Shown: positions 51,918 to 61,606, numbered from the stretch's first letter. The stretch is 64,000 nucleotides of DNA from Bacillota bacterium (GCA_023398375.1 JAEWSH010000051.1:62001-126000); one strand, 5' to 3'. Notes: generated by a model from the letters alone, not told the origin. Made by a program: numbers and translations.

Positions 51918-53810
51918 ATGGACAAGGAATCTAATATTTTTAAGCCAATACAAATAGGAAAGTATGTGGCAAAAAATCGTATTGAAGTATCACCGGCAGG
52001 TTCGTTTTTATGTGGGAGAGATGGTGGAAATACGCCGGAGTTTATTGCTTATACGAAGTCGCTGGCTAAATCGGGAGCAGGAATTGTAACATTAGGGATT
52101 TCATCTGTTGATGAACAAAGTTCCGGTGTACCAATTACAAATGCAGGGAATTCTCTCTATATATCAGATTTAGCTGATCTTGCAGAAGTCATACATAGAT
52201 ATGGGGCATTAGCGAGCATTGAGTTAGTATCAGGACAATATATGCTTACATCACCAGATATCGTAGCTACAGAAAGCAGCAAAGAAGAAATAAAACATAT
52301 CATAGAACTGTATGCAAATGCGGCAGAACGATGTATGATCGCCGGTTTTGATATGATCATGATTCATGGCGGGCATGGCAATGTTCCGGCTATGTTCTTC
52401 TCAAAAAAACATAATCAAAGAATTGATGAATATGGCGGAAACTTTGAAAATAGATGTAGATTCGGGAAGGAATTGCTAGGAGCAATACGTGAAAAAGTAG
52501 GAAACAGATTAGCAATAGAATATCGAATCAGTGGGGAAGAGCTGTCGGAAGGAGGTTCAGAACTGGAAGAAACATTGGAATATGCGAAGCAAATTCAAGA
52601 TAAAGTTGATATGATGCACGTTTCCAGAGGATTATTGGAAGAAGAATCACTATTACCATATTTATTTCAACCGACATATTTTCCAAGAGCCATGAATCTA
52701 GAAGCAGCGAAAAGATTTAAAAAAGAACTAAATATTCCTGTAGCAGTAGTTGGAAGTTTTGATTTAGAAACTGCCGAAGAAGCGATTTCCAATGGAGACG
52801 TTGATGTAGTTGCAATGATTAGGAATATCTTAGCGGATACAAATTGTGTAAGGAATGCTTATAAAGGAAGAAGCAGCGATACAAGACCTTGTGTACGCTG
52901 CAATACGTGTATTAATAGGACACATACTCAATTCATACGTTTAAGATGTGCAGTGAATCCATTAATAGGAAGAGAAACGCAATTTCCTGAAATAAAAGAA
53001 GAACTTCACAGGAAGAAAGTGGTTATTATTGGTGGAGGACCAGCGGGTCTTGAAGCTGCAAGGATATCTGCAATGAAAGATTATCAAGTAGTCATTTTTG
53101 AGAAAAACAGTGAACTGGGAGGAGCACTGAGAATGGCCTCCGTTGCACCATTTAAGAAAGACATGCGTCGATATTTAGAATGGTCTGTGAGAAGTGTAAT
53201 GAACCATCCCAAAATAGAAGTTAGGCTTGACACCATGGCAACAAAAGAAAGAGTAATGGAGGAAAGACCAGATGCGATATTAATTGGAGTCGGAGCCAAA
53301 CCGATAATTCCTAAGTTTACGTTAAGCGGTACAAATAAAGTAGCATGGGTAGGCGATGTAGAATTAAAAAAAGTTCCGGTTGGGCAAAATGTCGTAATGG
53401 TTGGTGCTGGTTTTACAGGTCTGGAGGCAGCCTTAACGCTGGCGCAAGAAGGAAAAAGCGTAAAAGTGATTGACATGATCTCAGAAGAGAGAATAGGTGC
53501 TGATGGCATTCAAATCAGTATGATTGCATTAAAAGAACTTTTAAAGAAAGCAGGAGTTTCTTTTAAATGTAATGTTAAATTGTCTGATGTAACAGAAGTG
53601 GGAGCAGTAGTAGAAGATAAAGAAGGTAATATAAAAACAATCCCATGTGATACTGTCATTTTATCATTGGGTGTAAGAGCAGATATGGAACAAGTACAAT
53701 TATTCAGAGACATCATTGATGATACTTATACCATTGGTGATTGCAGCACAACTGGCGGTACTTTATATCATGCAACAAGAACCGGTTTTGAGGTGGCGAT
53801 GGATTTGTAA
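51918..53810 (+). CDS. NADH:flavin oxidoreductase of the enoate reductase/BaiCD type
   Basis: A 630-residue Old Yellow Enzyme-type protein. The N-terminal TIM barrel binds FMN and contains MIHGGHGNVPAMF; a four-cysteine Fe-S site CVRCNTCINRT with a later RCAVNP follows; the C-terminal half has two dinucleotide-binding Rossmann folds (VVIIGGGPAGLEAAR and VVMVGAGFTGLEAAL). This is the layout of 2,4-dienoyl-CoA reductase, 2-enoate reductase and the bile-acid enzyme BaiCD. Reduction of an activated C=C bond with NADH is expected; the substrate is unknown. ATG 51918 follows GGAGGATATTTT. It ends at a terminator. Confidence 0.92.
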   Translation: MDKESNIFKPIQIGKYVAKNRIEVSPAGSFLCGRDGGNTPEFIAYTKSLAKSGAGIVTLGISSVDEQSSGVPITNAGNSLYISDLADLAEVIHRYGALASIELVSGQYMLTSPDIVATESSKEEIKHIIELYANAAERCMIAGFDMIMIHGGHGNVPAMFFSKKHNQRIDEYGGNFENRCRFGKELLGAIREKVGNRLAIEYRISGEELSEGGSELEETLEYAKQIQDKVDMMHVSRGLLEEESLLPYLFQPTYFPRAMNLEAAKRFKKELNIPVAVVGSFDLETAEEAISNGDVDVVAMIRNILADTNCVRNAYKGRSSDTRPCVRCNTCINRTHTQFIRLRCAVNPLIGRETQFPEIKEELHRKKVVIIGGGPAGLEAARISAMKDYQVVIFEKNSELGGALRMASVAPFKKDMRRYLEWSVRSVMNHPKIEVRLDTMATKERVMEERPDAILIGVGAKPIIPKFTLSGTNKVAWVGDVELKKVPVGQNVVMVGAGFTGLEAALTLAQEGKSVKVIDMISEERIGADGIQISMIALKELLKKAGVSFKCNVKLSDVTEVGAVVEDKEGNIKTIPCDTVILSLGVRADMEQVQLFRDIIDDTYTIGDCSTTGGTLYHATRTGFEVAMDL

Positions 53811-53832
53811 TTAATATCATTTTTTTTAAACG

Positions 53833-53870
53833 GCTGTTTGATTTAAAAAATCAGACAGCTTTTATTTTTT
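53833..53870 (+). terminator. Intrinsic terminator after the flavoenzyme gene
   Basis: A 12-bp stem (53833-53844 with 53848-53859, one G-U pair) and an AAA loop, followed by a T-rich run. Confidence 0.85.
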
Positions 53871-54019
53871 TAACCACTTGTGATAGATGTCAAAATCAAC
53901 GATAGAAGAATTTGGAATAATCTGACAGAGGCAGTTATTTTACCATATTTTGTGAACTATTCAAAGAAAATCCAGCATGCTATACTTTTTTTATAATAAA
54001 AACCGGGAGGTACTAATTG

Positions 54020-55606
54020 ATGAAAAAATCGATTAACAAAAAAGTTATACTAGCATTAACCGTTATTTTCTTTACTATCTTCAGCGGCGTCTTAGATAGT
54101 GTTGTTTTTGCCGCAAAGCCTGCTCAAAGTGGACCAGCAGCACCCACTAATTTACAAGCCGTTACAATCACAGACACATCCGTTACACTATCATGGAGCG
54201 CATCTAAAGACAAAGTAAAAACGTATGATATTTACCGTAACAACACATATCTTGCTTCGACAGCAACTACTACATATGCGGTAAAAGGGTTGAGCCCGGC
54301 AACTAATTATCAATTTTATGTAAAAGCAAAAAATCCAAAAGGAGATGTGACAGAATCCAGTAACACGGTTTCTGTCACAACGATATCATCTGCGCCTGTA
54401 TCAACGACTCCTGAACCATCGACTTCGGAGCCGGCAACACCTGAACCAACGACTGTTGAACCAACGGCTCCCGATCCATCTACGCCTGAACCAACGACTG
54501 TTGAACCAACGACGCCTGAACCAATTACGCCTGAACCACCTGTCCAGTCATCATCGAAAAAAATAGTTGGATATTATGCTGCGTGGGCTGCGTATTCACG
54601 CTACTTTCCGAATCAGATCGATGCAAATAAGTTAACACATATCAATTATGCATTTGCAAATATCAGCTCAGATTTAAAGCTCACGTTGGGATATCCAGAC
54701 ATTGATCAAAATAACTTTAAACTTCTGAATTCTTTAAAGCAGACAAATCCTAATTTGAAGACGCTAATTTCTGTAGGAGGATGGACCTGGTCCGGAAAAT
54801 TCTCTGATGCAGCCCTTACGGATGCTTCCAGAACGATATTCGCAGATAGTTGTGTAGCTTTTATAAAACAATATGGATTTGATGGAGTTGATCTTGATTG
54901 GGAATACCCTGTCAGTGGAGGTCTTACAACCAATTCAAAACGTCCGGAAGATAAACAGAACTTCACGCTGCTTCTTCAAAAAATTCGGGAAAAGCTGGAT
55001 GCGCAAGGAGCCTTGGATAATAAACATTACCTTCTTACGATTGCCGGTGGAGCCGGAAGTTCTTATGTCAAAAACGTAGAAATGACAAATGTGGCACAAT
55101 ACCTGGATTATGCAACGATAATGACATATGATTTGCACGGAATGTGGGATACCTATACAGATATTCACGCACCTCTCTATATGAACAATGATACTTCACC
55201 TCAGTATAAGGCAAGTGTGGATTCTGCGGTAAATGCATGGCTCAATGCTTCTTTCCCTGCAGATAAGCTGGTACTTGGTATTCCATTCTACGGATATCTG
55301 TATTCTTCCGTAAATAATGCAAATAATGGATTGTATCAGCGATATGCCGGTGCCAATTCTATAAGCTATCAGTCAATTGTAGATAATTATTTGAGTAAAC
55401 CTGCATTTACCAGATATTTTCATTCTCAGTCCATGGTACCTTGGCTATTTGATGGTTCTATTTTTATTAGTTATGAAGATCCACAGTCAATTGCCTATAA
55501 AACTGATTATATTAAATCAAAAAATCTGGGAGGAGCTATGGTCTGGGAATTGAGTCAGGATCCAAACGAAGTGCTTCTTGGAACATTATATGATGGAATG
55601 AAATAA
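54020..55606 (+). CDS. Secreted GH18 chitinase with fibronectin type III domain
   Basis: A 528-residue extracellular chitinase. A signal peptide of about 32 residues (KKVILALTVIFFTIFSG, cut near VFA) is followed by one fibronectin type III module (about 40-123), a linker of Thr/Glu/Pro repeats (about 128-175) and a GH18 catalytic barrel. The catalytic FDGVDLDWEYP with the proton-donor Glu is intact. No sortase or S-layer anchor is visible. The linker is encoded by repeated CCTGAACCAACGAC-type units that may vary in number. GGGAGG lies 9 nt before ATG 54020. It is monocistronic, and a LysR gene faces it. Confidence 0.95.
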   Translation: MKKSINKKVILALTVIFFTIFSGVLDSVVFAAKPAQSGPAAPTNLQAVTITDTSVTLSWSASKDKVKTYDIYRNNTYLASTATTTYAVKGLSPATNYQFYVKAKNPKGDVTESSNTVSVTTISSAPVSTTPEPSTSEPATPEPTTVEPTAPDPSTPEPTTVEPTTPEPITPEPPVQSSSKKIVGYYAAWAAYSRYFPNQIDANKLTHINYAFANISSDLKLTLGYPDIDQNNFKLLNSLKQTNPNLKTLISVGGWTWSGKFSDAALTDASRTIFADSCVAFIKQYGFDGVDLDWEYPVSGGLTTNSKRPEDKQNFTLLLQKIREKLDAQGALDNKHYLLTIAGGAGSSYVKNVEMTNVAQYLDYATIMTYDLHGMWDTYTDIHAPLYMNNDTSPQYKASVDSAVNAWLNASFPADKLVLGIPFYGYLYSSVNNANNGLYQRYAGANSISYQSIVDNYLSKPAFTRYFHSQSMVPWLFDGSIFISYEDPQSIAYKTDYIKSKNLGGAMVWELSQDPNEVLLGTLYDGMK

Positions 55607-55626
55607 TATTATTAATTATTCATAAC

Positions 55627-55675
55627 AAAGGATGACTTTTTAAGTGATTAATCATTTAGAAAGTCATCCTTTTTT
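55627..55675. terminator. Bidirectional terminator between chitinase and LysR genes
   Basis: A 13-bp stem (55627-55639 with 55660-55672) with T residues on the plus side (55670-55675) ends the chitinase transcript. The LysR stop codon (55664-55666) lies inside the stem. Confidence 0.75.
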
Positions 55676-56572
55676 AAAATCATAATTCTTCATACTACAC
55701 CGGACAAATTCAATAAATTTTTTTGATGTTGCAGAAAGAGCCTTATTTTTATTGTAGATCAGACTATAAGGGTAGTCGGGCTGATGCCCGGAAATGTTAA
55801 GAAGTTTTAACAGCCCAAATTGCAGCTCGAATTTTACTGCTACAAAAGGAATCAGAGAAACACCTAAGTTCGAACTGACAGCTCGTTTGATCGCATCTAT
55901 GTTTCCTAAATACATGTTAATACTTTCGGGGATGTTCAATTCGTTAATATAATTCTTATAGTACGTATACAACTGGGAATCTGTTTTATGAACAACGAAA
56001 CTCATATCCTTCAGGTCATTTTCGTTAATAATTCCGAAATTACAATATGGATTCTGTGGGGAAGCGACGATGACCAATTTATCGGAAAAAAGTTTTTCCA
56101 CATAAATATAGTCGCTGTAGTAACAGCTTCCGCCATTGATTGCGATATCTAGCGTTCCATTGTTAATCAGATGGGATATCTCTGCTGTATTGCCAATGTG
56201 TAGATTAAATTTTATGCCAGGATATAGTTTTTTGAATTCACCAATCACTTCTGGCAAAATATAGGCGCCAGGTGTATTACTGCCGCCAATATTGAGGGTT
56301 CCGCCAATAAAATTATGTGTATCAGAAATTGTGTTTTCCAGTTCATCAATAATACCAAATATTCTCTGGGTATATTCCTGAAGCATGATACCATTCTCAC
56401 TTAAATGAATCTTGTTTCCGATTTTGTCAAAAAGCTTTAATCCTATTTGTCCTTCTAATCTTTTTATTTGAATGGAAAGAGCAGGTTGACTGATATGAAG
56501 GATATCGGAAGCCTTTTTATAGCTTTCATATTGTGCAACCGTATTAAATAATTCCAGATAATGTAAGTCCAT
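55664..56572 (-). CDS. LysR-family transcriptional regulator
   Basis: A 302-residue regulator with helix-turn-helix YKKASDILHISQPALSIQIKRLEGQ and both effector subdomains. The ATG at 56572 (MDLHYLELF) is preceded by TTGGAGATAAAA; the frame is open a further 30 residues upstream but without family similarity. It is divergent from the OadB operon with a gap of about 150 bp, so that operon is its probable target; the chitinase gene, which converges on it, is less likely. Confidence 0.92.
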   Translation of the reverse strand: MDLHYLELFNTVAQYESYKKASDILHISQPALSIQIKRLEGQIGLKLFDKIGNKIHLSENGIMLQEYTQRIFGIIDELENTISDTHNFIGGTLNIGGSNTPGAYILPEVIGEFKKLYPGIKFNLHIGNTAEISHLINNGTLDIAINGGSCYYSDYIYVEKLFSDKLVIVASPQNPYCNFGIINENDLKDMSFVVHKTDSQLYTYYKNYINELNIPESINMYLGNIDAIKRAVSSNLGVSLIPFVAVKFELQFGLLKLLNISGHQPDYPYSLIYNKNKALSATSKKFIEFVRCSMKNYDFKKG

Positions 56573-56724
56573 TTTTATCTCCAATTCGTTGTATTTATAT
56601 GCTATCAATCTATAACTTTGGTATATGATATGCATTGATAATATGTATTTGTAAAAAAACATGAAACTGTTAGTATAATATCGTTAATAAATAGTTGAAA
56701 AATATTGATAGAAGGAGAAAAGTT

Positions 56725-56865
56725 ATGTCAGAAATTTTAAGTGTTCCTTTTCAAGTCCTAATATTGGGGACAGTTATTTCTTTTGGAATCGCGGTGTTGA
56801 TTAAAGTTTTGTTAGCGGTTATCAGATTATTCACCAAAAAAAAGAAACAACAATTAAACATATAA
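56725..56865 (+). CDS. 46-residue single-span membrane protein, OadG-like
   Basis: A short ORF with a clear AGAAGGAGAAAAG ribosome site. One transmembrane segment (about residues 10-33, LILGTVISFGIAVLIKVLLA) is followed by a Lys-rich tail KKKKQQ. Size and position, 50 nt before oadB, are those of the small gamma/delta subunits of Na+-pump decarboxylases, although it is shorter than OadG. The sequence alone cannot prove the assignment. It is cotranscribed with oadB. Confidence 0.65.
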   Translation: MSEILSVPFQVLILGTVISFGIAVLIKVLLAVIRLFTKKKKQQLNI

Positions 56866-56915
56866 AACCTGTTTGCATTATACTACAAAACTTATAAAAA
56901 GGTCAGGGGATTTTA

Positions 56916-58115
56916 ATGAAAATTTTAGATTTATTTCAGGGTATCGGTACGATGTTTGTACAAGATCCAAATATTGTTTTATTTAGGGTTATTTTAATAT
57001 TTTTAGGTTTTTTACTTGTATATTTAGGCAAAAAAGGGACACTAGAACCACTTATTATGATTCCGATGGGATTCGGAATGTCTGCAGTCAATACCGGTGT
57101 TCTATTTATGGAAAATAATCAAATAGGTAATTTGATCATCAATCCGCTGTTAACAAAAACAGATGAATTGATGAAGTATATGCAGATAGATTTTTTGCAG
57201 CCAATTTATACATTGACATTCAGTAATGGACTTATAGCCTGCTTGGTTTTTATGGGAATTGGAATTTTATGTGATATCGGATATGTATTGGCGCATCCTT
57301 TTATTAGTATGACAATAGCGTTGTTCGCAGAACTTGGAACAGTTGCTACATACCCGATCGCAAAACTTATGGGATTATCAGATGGTGCGGCAGCAGCAGT
57401 ATCCATTATTGGAGGAGCGGATGGACCCATGGTATTGTTCGCTTCTTTGAAATTAGCCCCGGAATATTTTGTTCCCATATCTATCGTTGCATATTTATAC
57501 CTAAGCTTAACCTATGGCGGATATCCGTATTTGATTAAGTTTATGGTTCCTAAGGAATTAAGGGGTAAAGTGGTCATTGATGAAAAGCCAAAGACTACCA
57601 TAACTTCAAATGAAAAATTAATTTTTGCTGTGATAGCAAATGCTGTGTTATGTTTATTATTCCCGGTTGCTGCACCATTGTTCTTGAGTTTCTTTATTGG
57701 AATTGCGGTCAGAGAAGCAGGACTTACCAAATATGTGAAATTGATTGAGGATGGTTTCTTATATTTTGCCACTTTTTTCTTGGGATTAATGCTTGGTGTT
57801 CTGTGTGATGCCAGTACATTATTAAATCCAGTTGTTCTTAAGCTATTAGTTCTCGGTATGCTTGCATTATTACTTTCAGGGATAGGCGGGCTCTTAGGCG
57901 GATATGTGGTTTATATTTTGAAAGGAAAGAACTTTAACCCTGTTATTGGTATCGCAGGAGTTTCCTGTGTTCCTTCCACGGCCAAGGTAGCCCAAAAAGA
58001 AGTACAGAAAGTGAATAAAGCTTCTTTTATTTTAGAGTATGCGCTAGGCGCCAATATCTGTGGGGTAATAACCACTGCTATCTTAACTGGTATTTATATT
58101 ACACTTTTACAGTAG
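56916..58115 (+). CDS. oadB: Na+-translocating decarboxylase beta subunit
   Basis: A 399-residue polytopic protein of the OadB/MmdB/GcdB family, which carries out the decarboxylation of a carboxybiotin coupled to Na+ export. Signatures are IGGADGPMVLFASLKLAPE, VSCVPSTAKVAQKE and the N-terminal PMGFGMSAVNTGVLF. No alpha carboxyltransferase, no biotin carrier and no CoA-substrate gene is nearby; only the 46-residue ORF upstream accompanies it. It may serve a complex encoded elsewhere or have another transport role. It ends at a terminator. Confidence 0.92.
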   Translation: MKILDLFQGIGTMFVQDPNIVLFRVILIFLGFLLVYLGKKGTLEPLIMIPMGFGMSAVNTGVLFMENNQIGNLIINPLLTKTDELMKYMQIDFLQPIYTLTFSNGLIACLVFMGIGILCDIGYVLAHPFISMTIALFAELGTVATYPIAKLMGLSDGAAAAVSIIGGADGPMVLFASLKLAPEYFVPISIVAYLYLSLTYGGYPYLIKFMVPKELRGKVVIDEKPKTTITSNEKLIFAVIANAVLCLLFPVAAPLFLSFFIGIAVREAGLTKYVKLIEDGFLYFATFFLGLMLGVLCDASTLLNPVVLKLLVLGMLALLLSGIGGLLGGYVVYILKGKNFNPVIGIAGVSCVPSTAKVAQKEVQKVNKASFILEYALGANICGVITTAILTGIYITLLQ

Positions 58116-58140
58116 GTTAGAGAATGTTATAGGAAAGAAT

Positions 58141-58168
58141 CCGTAGACTGATGTTTGCGGTTTTTTTT
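58141..58168 (+). terminator. Intrinsic terminator of the oadB operon
   Basis: CCGTAGAC (58141-58148) pairs with GTTTGCGG (58153-58160), with G-U pairs, around TGAT and is followed by eight T residues. The rest of the gap to the sigma-factor gene shows only a short upstream ORF. Confidence 0.8.
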
Positions 58169-58425
58169 ATTTACGTGAGCAACGTGTCAAATACAAGCAA
58201 GTCTGCATTTAACGAGTGCCGCGGTAATTTTCATAGGAGATTGCCTGGTAATTTGTTGAAAAAAATTATTTTTTGGAAAAATTCTGACAATAATTCTTCC
58301 AGGGAATAAGGAGGGGTATAATTTTAAGAAAATATGGTTATATAATGAAAAGAATCATATGTACCTGTCTTCTGTAAACAATGAGATTTGATACGATAAT
58401 CAATTAGACAGAGGGCTCCTCGGTA

Positions 58426-58452
58426 ATGATTTATATGATCGAAAATAAATGA
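58426..58452 (+). CDS. Eight-residue upstream ORF coupled to the sigma-factor start
   Basis: ATG ATT TAT ATG ATC GAA AAT AAA TGA, with GAGGG about 10 nt before it. Its stop overlaps the sigma-factor ATG as ATGA. The sigma ATG itself has no good ribosome site, so translational coupling is plausible. Confidence 0.4.
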   Translation: MIYMIENK

Positions 58453-59453
58453 AGGCGTTACAGGGAAATGGTGTGGTGAAAGAGATAAACAATCAAATGA
58501 AATCTATTAAAAACAGTAAAATGGATGTTGTAAATTCCGAAGAGGTAACCATGATAGAAGAGGATTTTGAGACAGAAGAAATGGTTATCGAAGAGGAAAC
58601 AGACCAGGAAGAAGATAGTATCATAGAAGACTCCGTAAAAGCGTATTTGAAGGAGATCCGAAGCATCCCGTTGCTGACAGCGGAACAGGAAATTGAGACA
58701 GCAAAAAAAATTGAAAGCGGAGAAGTACTGGCAAAAGAAATAATGATAAAGTCAAACCTGAGGCTGGTGGTCAGTGTTGCCAAAAAGTATGCGGGCGGAA
58801 GCAATATGACATTACTGGATCTGATACAGGAAGGGAATATTGGATTGCTGAAAGCCGTTGAAAAATTTGATTATCATAAGGGTTATAAATTCAGTACGTA
58901 TGCAATGTGGTGGATCAGACAATCGATTACCAGAGCAATTGCAGATCAGGATAGGACAATCCGTATTCCGGTCCATATGAAAGAACAGATGCATAAAGTT
59001 ACTAAGGCCACAAGACATTTTATAATAAATAAAGGAAAAGAACCTACAAATGCAGAATTGGCAGCACTTCTGAATACAACAGAAAATAAAATTGAAGAAA
59101 TTGCAAAGCTATATGGAGATACGATATCTTTAGATACTCCTGTTGGAGATAAGGATGATAGCATATTGAGAGATTTTATTCCGGATGGAAGTATGCCGGA
59201 ACAATTTTCCACAGTAGAACAGGTTCTCCTAAGTAAGGAAATAGAGGCGGTTTTATCTTCATTGACAGAAAGAGAACGAAGGATCCTGAGGCTGCGGTTC
59301 GGTTTTGAAGATGGAAGAATGTGGACTTTAGAAGAAGTAGGAAAAGAATATCATGTTACACGAGAACGAGTTCGCCAGATAGAAGCAAAATCCTTACTGC
59401 GGATAAGGATGAAAAGAGAATCAAAAAAATTAAGAACTTATCTGGAAGAATAG
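58449..59453 (+). CDS. Sigma-70 family RNA polymerase sigma factor, RpoD/group 2-like
   Basis: A 334-residue sigma factor. Region 1.2 (DSVKAYLKEIRSIPLLTAEQE), region 2 (LRLVVSVAKKYAGGSNMTLLDLIQEGNIGL, FDYHKGYKFSTYAMWWIRQSI), region 3 and region 4 (LTERERRILRLRFGF, VTRERVRQIEAK) are all complete. The N-terminal 1.1 region is replaced by a short acidic stretch, and the C-terminal tail RMKRESKKLRTYL differs from the usual RHPSRSKKL. This suggests a second, primary-like (group 2) sigma factor rather than the housekeeping SigA. The 2.4 and 4.2 helices would still recognise TATAAT and TTGACA. Start ATG 58449 or a later Met. Confidence 0.88.
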   Translation: MKALQGNGVVKEINNQMKSIKNSKMDVVNSEEVTMIEEDFETEEMVIEEETDQEEDSIIEDSVKAYLKEIRSIPLLTAEQEIETAKKIESGEVLAKEIMIKSNLRLVVSVAKKYAGGSNMTLLDLIQEGNIGLLKAVEKFDYHKGYKFSTYAMWWIRQSITRAIADQDRTIRIPVHMKEQMHKVTKATRHFIINKGKEPTNAELAALLNTTENKIEEIAKLYGDTISLDTPVGDKDDSILRDFIPDGSMPEQFSTVEQVLLSKEIEAVLSSLTERERRILRLRFGFEDGRMWTLEEVGKEYHVTRERVRQIEAKSLLRIRMKRESKKLRTYLEE

Positions 59454-59559
59454 CAGATTCAGCTTGCTCGCTATTTTTACAGAGATTTTACACAAACCAT
59501 GAGATTGAATTTACCTTCTTACTTTATAATACAATTGAAAATATAAAAGAAGGGATTCT

Positions 59560-60936
59560 ATGCCTATGACAAAAACCTATGTGTTAGATACCAATGTACT
59601 GATTCAGGCACCATATGCATTACAATGTTTTGAAGATAACAACATTATTTTACCGATTGTAGTATTGGAGGAACTGGATAATTTAAAAAATGCGGATGGA
59701 GAGGCAGGAGCAAATGCAAGACAAGTAATCAGGTTTTTAGAGGGATTACGGCAAAAGGGCAAACTAACAGAAGGGGTGAGACTGCCGGAGGGCGGTATTC
59801 TGAGATTAGAGATCAACCATATTAACGAGACATTACCGGATGGCTTCAAAGAAGAAAAAAATGACAATAGAATCTTAAAGGTCTGTAAAGGAGTATCACA
59901 GACCGAAGAAAACGTAACGTTGGTGACGAAAGATATTATTGTTCGTATCAAAGCTCAATTGATGGGAATTACAGCGGAAGACTTTACTACAGAACAGGCG
60001 CCAATAGCAAAAGAACAGTATACCGGCAGAATGGATGTTTATGCAGTAGAAGAAAAATTTGCATTATTTAAGAAAAAAGGAATAGAAGTTGAGGATGTTT
60101 ATGTCTTAGATGAGAAGGGAAACAGGAAGGAAATAAATCCGGTCATAAATCAATTCTTTTTATTAAGTGCGGATCAATCTTCCAAAAAAACACAATTAGG
60201 AAGATTTAATGGAGAAAAGATAGTGCCATTGAATTTTAAAAAATCAGCACCATTTGGTGTAAAACCTAGAAATGTCGGTCAATATTTTATGCAGGAAGCA
60301 TTGATGGAGGATGCAGAAAAAGCACCTCTTGTAATTGTAAAAGGAATGGCTGGAACGGCAAAGACATTCTATTCGCTCGCAGTCGGACTCGAAAAGGTCA
60401 TGGAGGATATACAGCATCCGTATCGGAAGATCATTGTAAGCAGACCTAATATTCAATTTGATGAAGAGATTGGATTTCTTCCAGGTGATGAGCAGGAAAA
60501 AATCGCGCCGCTAATCAGACCTGTCATTGATAATCTGGAACTCTTAATCGACCAGGATGAAAGAGAGAGATTTGAAAATGAACGTGAATTGAGCGGTAAA
60601 GTAGCGGAATTATTTGAACGGGAAATTATCGTCCCACAGGCAATGAACTTTATCAGAGGAAGATCGATCACTAAATCATATTTAATCATAGACGAAGCCC
60701 AGAATCTGACGCCAAAGCAGGCGAAGGGAATCATCACAAGAGTTGGAAAAGGAACGAAAGTCATATTGATAGGAGATCCCCATCAGATTGATCATCCACT
60801 TTTGGATGAAAGAACAAATGGATTGAGCTATGCTGCAGAAAAAATGAAGGATAGTCCATACTGTTATCAGATCACGTTATCGGCAGAAGAATGTGAACGG
60901 TCTGCGTTAGCTATGGATGCGATCAAGAGAATGTAA
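59560..60936 (+). CDS. PIN-PhoH family protein
   Basis: A 458-residue two-domain protein like YlaK/PhoH2. The N-terminal PIN nuclease domain has YVLDTNVLIQAP with its acidic site and VVLEELDNLK; the C-terminal PhoH ATPase has Walker A GMAGTAKTFYSL, Walker B SYLIIDEAQNLTP and RSITKSYL before it. PhoH2 proteins from actinobacteria are ATP-driven RNA helicase-nucleases. It probably acts on RNA under stress. It overlaps the frame of the alarmone synthetase only if that gene uses its earliest start. Confidence 0.92.
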   Translation: MPMTKTYVLDTNVLIQAPYALQCFEDNNIILPIVVLEELDNLKNADGEAGANARQVIRFLEGLRQKGKLTEGVRLPEGGILRLEINHINETLPDGFKEEKNDNRILKVCKGVSQTEENVTLVTKDIIVRIKAQLMGITAEDFTTEQAPIAKEQYTGRMDVYAVEEKFALFKKKGIEVEDVYVLDEKGNRKEINPVINQFFLLSADQSSKKTQLGRFNGEKIVPLNFKKSAPFGVKPRNVGQYFMQEALMEDAEKAPLVIVKGMAGTAKTFYSLAVGLEKVMEDIQHPYRKIIVSRPNIQFDEEIGFLPGDEQEKIAPLIRPVIDNLELLIDQDERERFENERELSGKVAELFEREIIVPQAMNFIRGRSITKSYLIIDEAQNLTPKQAKGIITRVGKGTKVILIGDPHQIDHPLLDERTNGLSYAAEKMKDSPYCYQITLSAEECERSALAMDAIKRM

Positions 60937-60994
60937 AAAATTAGTTAAGATAAAGCTTATGAATCTAAATGTAAGGGAAGGTATAGGCATTAAA

Positions 60995-61606
60995 ATGCAG
61001 CCGTTGGAAAAATTACAGAGCGAAAAAGTATTGGCAAAAAATAAAATTGTGTTAAAAATTCTTTTAAATAAGTTAGATACGATCAATACGGAATTGTCAA
61101 TGAAAGAAGGCAGAATGCTGGTACATAATACATCGGGAAGAATAAAAGAAGTAGAAAGTATAAGAGCAAAGCTGAAAAGAAAAGGCTTTGACGAAGATTA
61201 TGAATCAGCCGTAGAAAAGGTAAATGATATCATCGGAGTAAGGGCAGTCTGTTTTTATATGGATGATCTATATAAAGTCGCGGATACATTAAGCCTGCAT
61301 GAAGATATCGAAATCCTGAAAGTTAAAAACTATATGGAACATCCGAAAAAATCGGGGTACAGGAGTCTGCATCTGATTATCAAGATTAAAATATCATTGT
61401 GGGAAAAGCAGGAAACCGTAAAAGCAGAAGTACAGTTACGCACCTTTGCCATGAATTACTGGGCACTGCTAGATCATCAACTCCGCTACAAGAAAGATAA
61501 TGCAAAGAGTGATAAGGTAGAAAAAGAACTGGAAGAATATGCCGCATCATTGGAAGATATTGACAAAAAAATGATGAAGATCAGAGATAAAATCGCGCAG
61601 ATATAA
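60995..61606 (+). CDS. Small alarmone (p)ppGpp synthetase
   Basis: A RelA/SpoT-homology synthetase without hydrolase or regulatory domains, of about 203 residues, similar to YjbM/YwaC. Motifs are DIIGVRAVCFYMDDLYKVAD, HPKKSGYRSLHLI with the G-loop Tyr, and EVQLRTFAMNYWALLDHQLRYK. It should make ppGpp/pppGpp from GTP or GDP and ATP. In-frame starts at 60917 and 60959 are also possible; none has a strong ribosome site. It is 58 nt after the phoH-like gene and 47 nt before the EAL-GGDEF gene. Confidence 0.88.
   Translation: MQPLEKLQSEKVLAKNKIVLKILLNKLDTINTELSMKEGRMLVHNTSGRIKEVESIRAKLKRKGFDEDYESAVEKVNDIIGVRAVCFYMDDLYKVADTLSLHEDIEILKVKNYMEHPKKSGYRSLHLIIKIKISLWEKQETVKAEVQLRTFAMNYWALLDHQLRYKKDNAKSDKVEKELEEYAASLEDIDKKMMKIRDKIAQI

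Noticed and set aside
54417..54540. Short tandem repeats that might suggest a CRISPR or satellite
   Set aside because: They encode the Thr/Glu/Pro linker of the GH18 chitinase and have no spacers.
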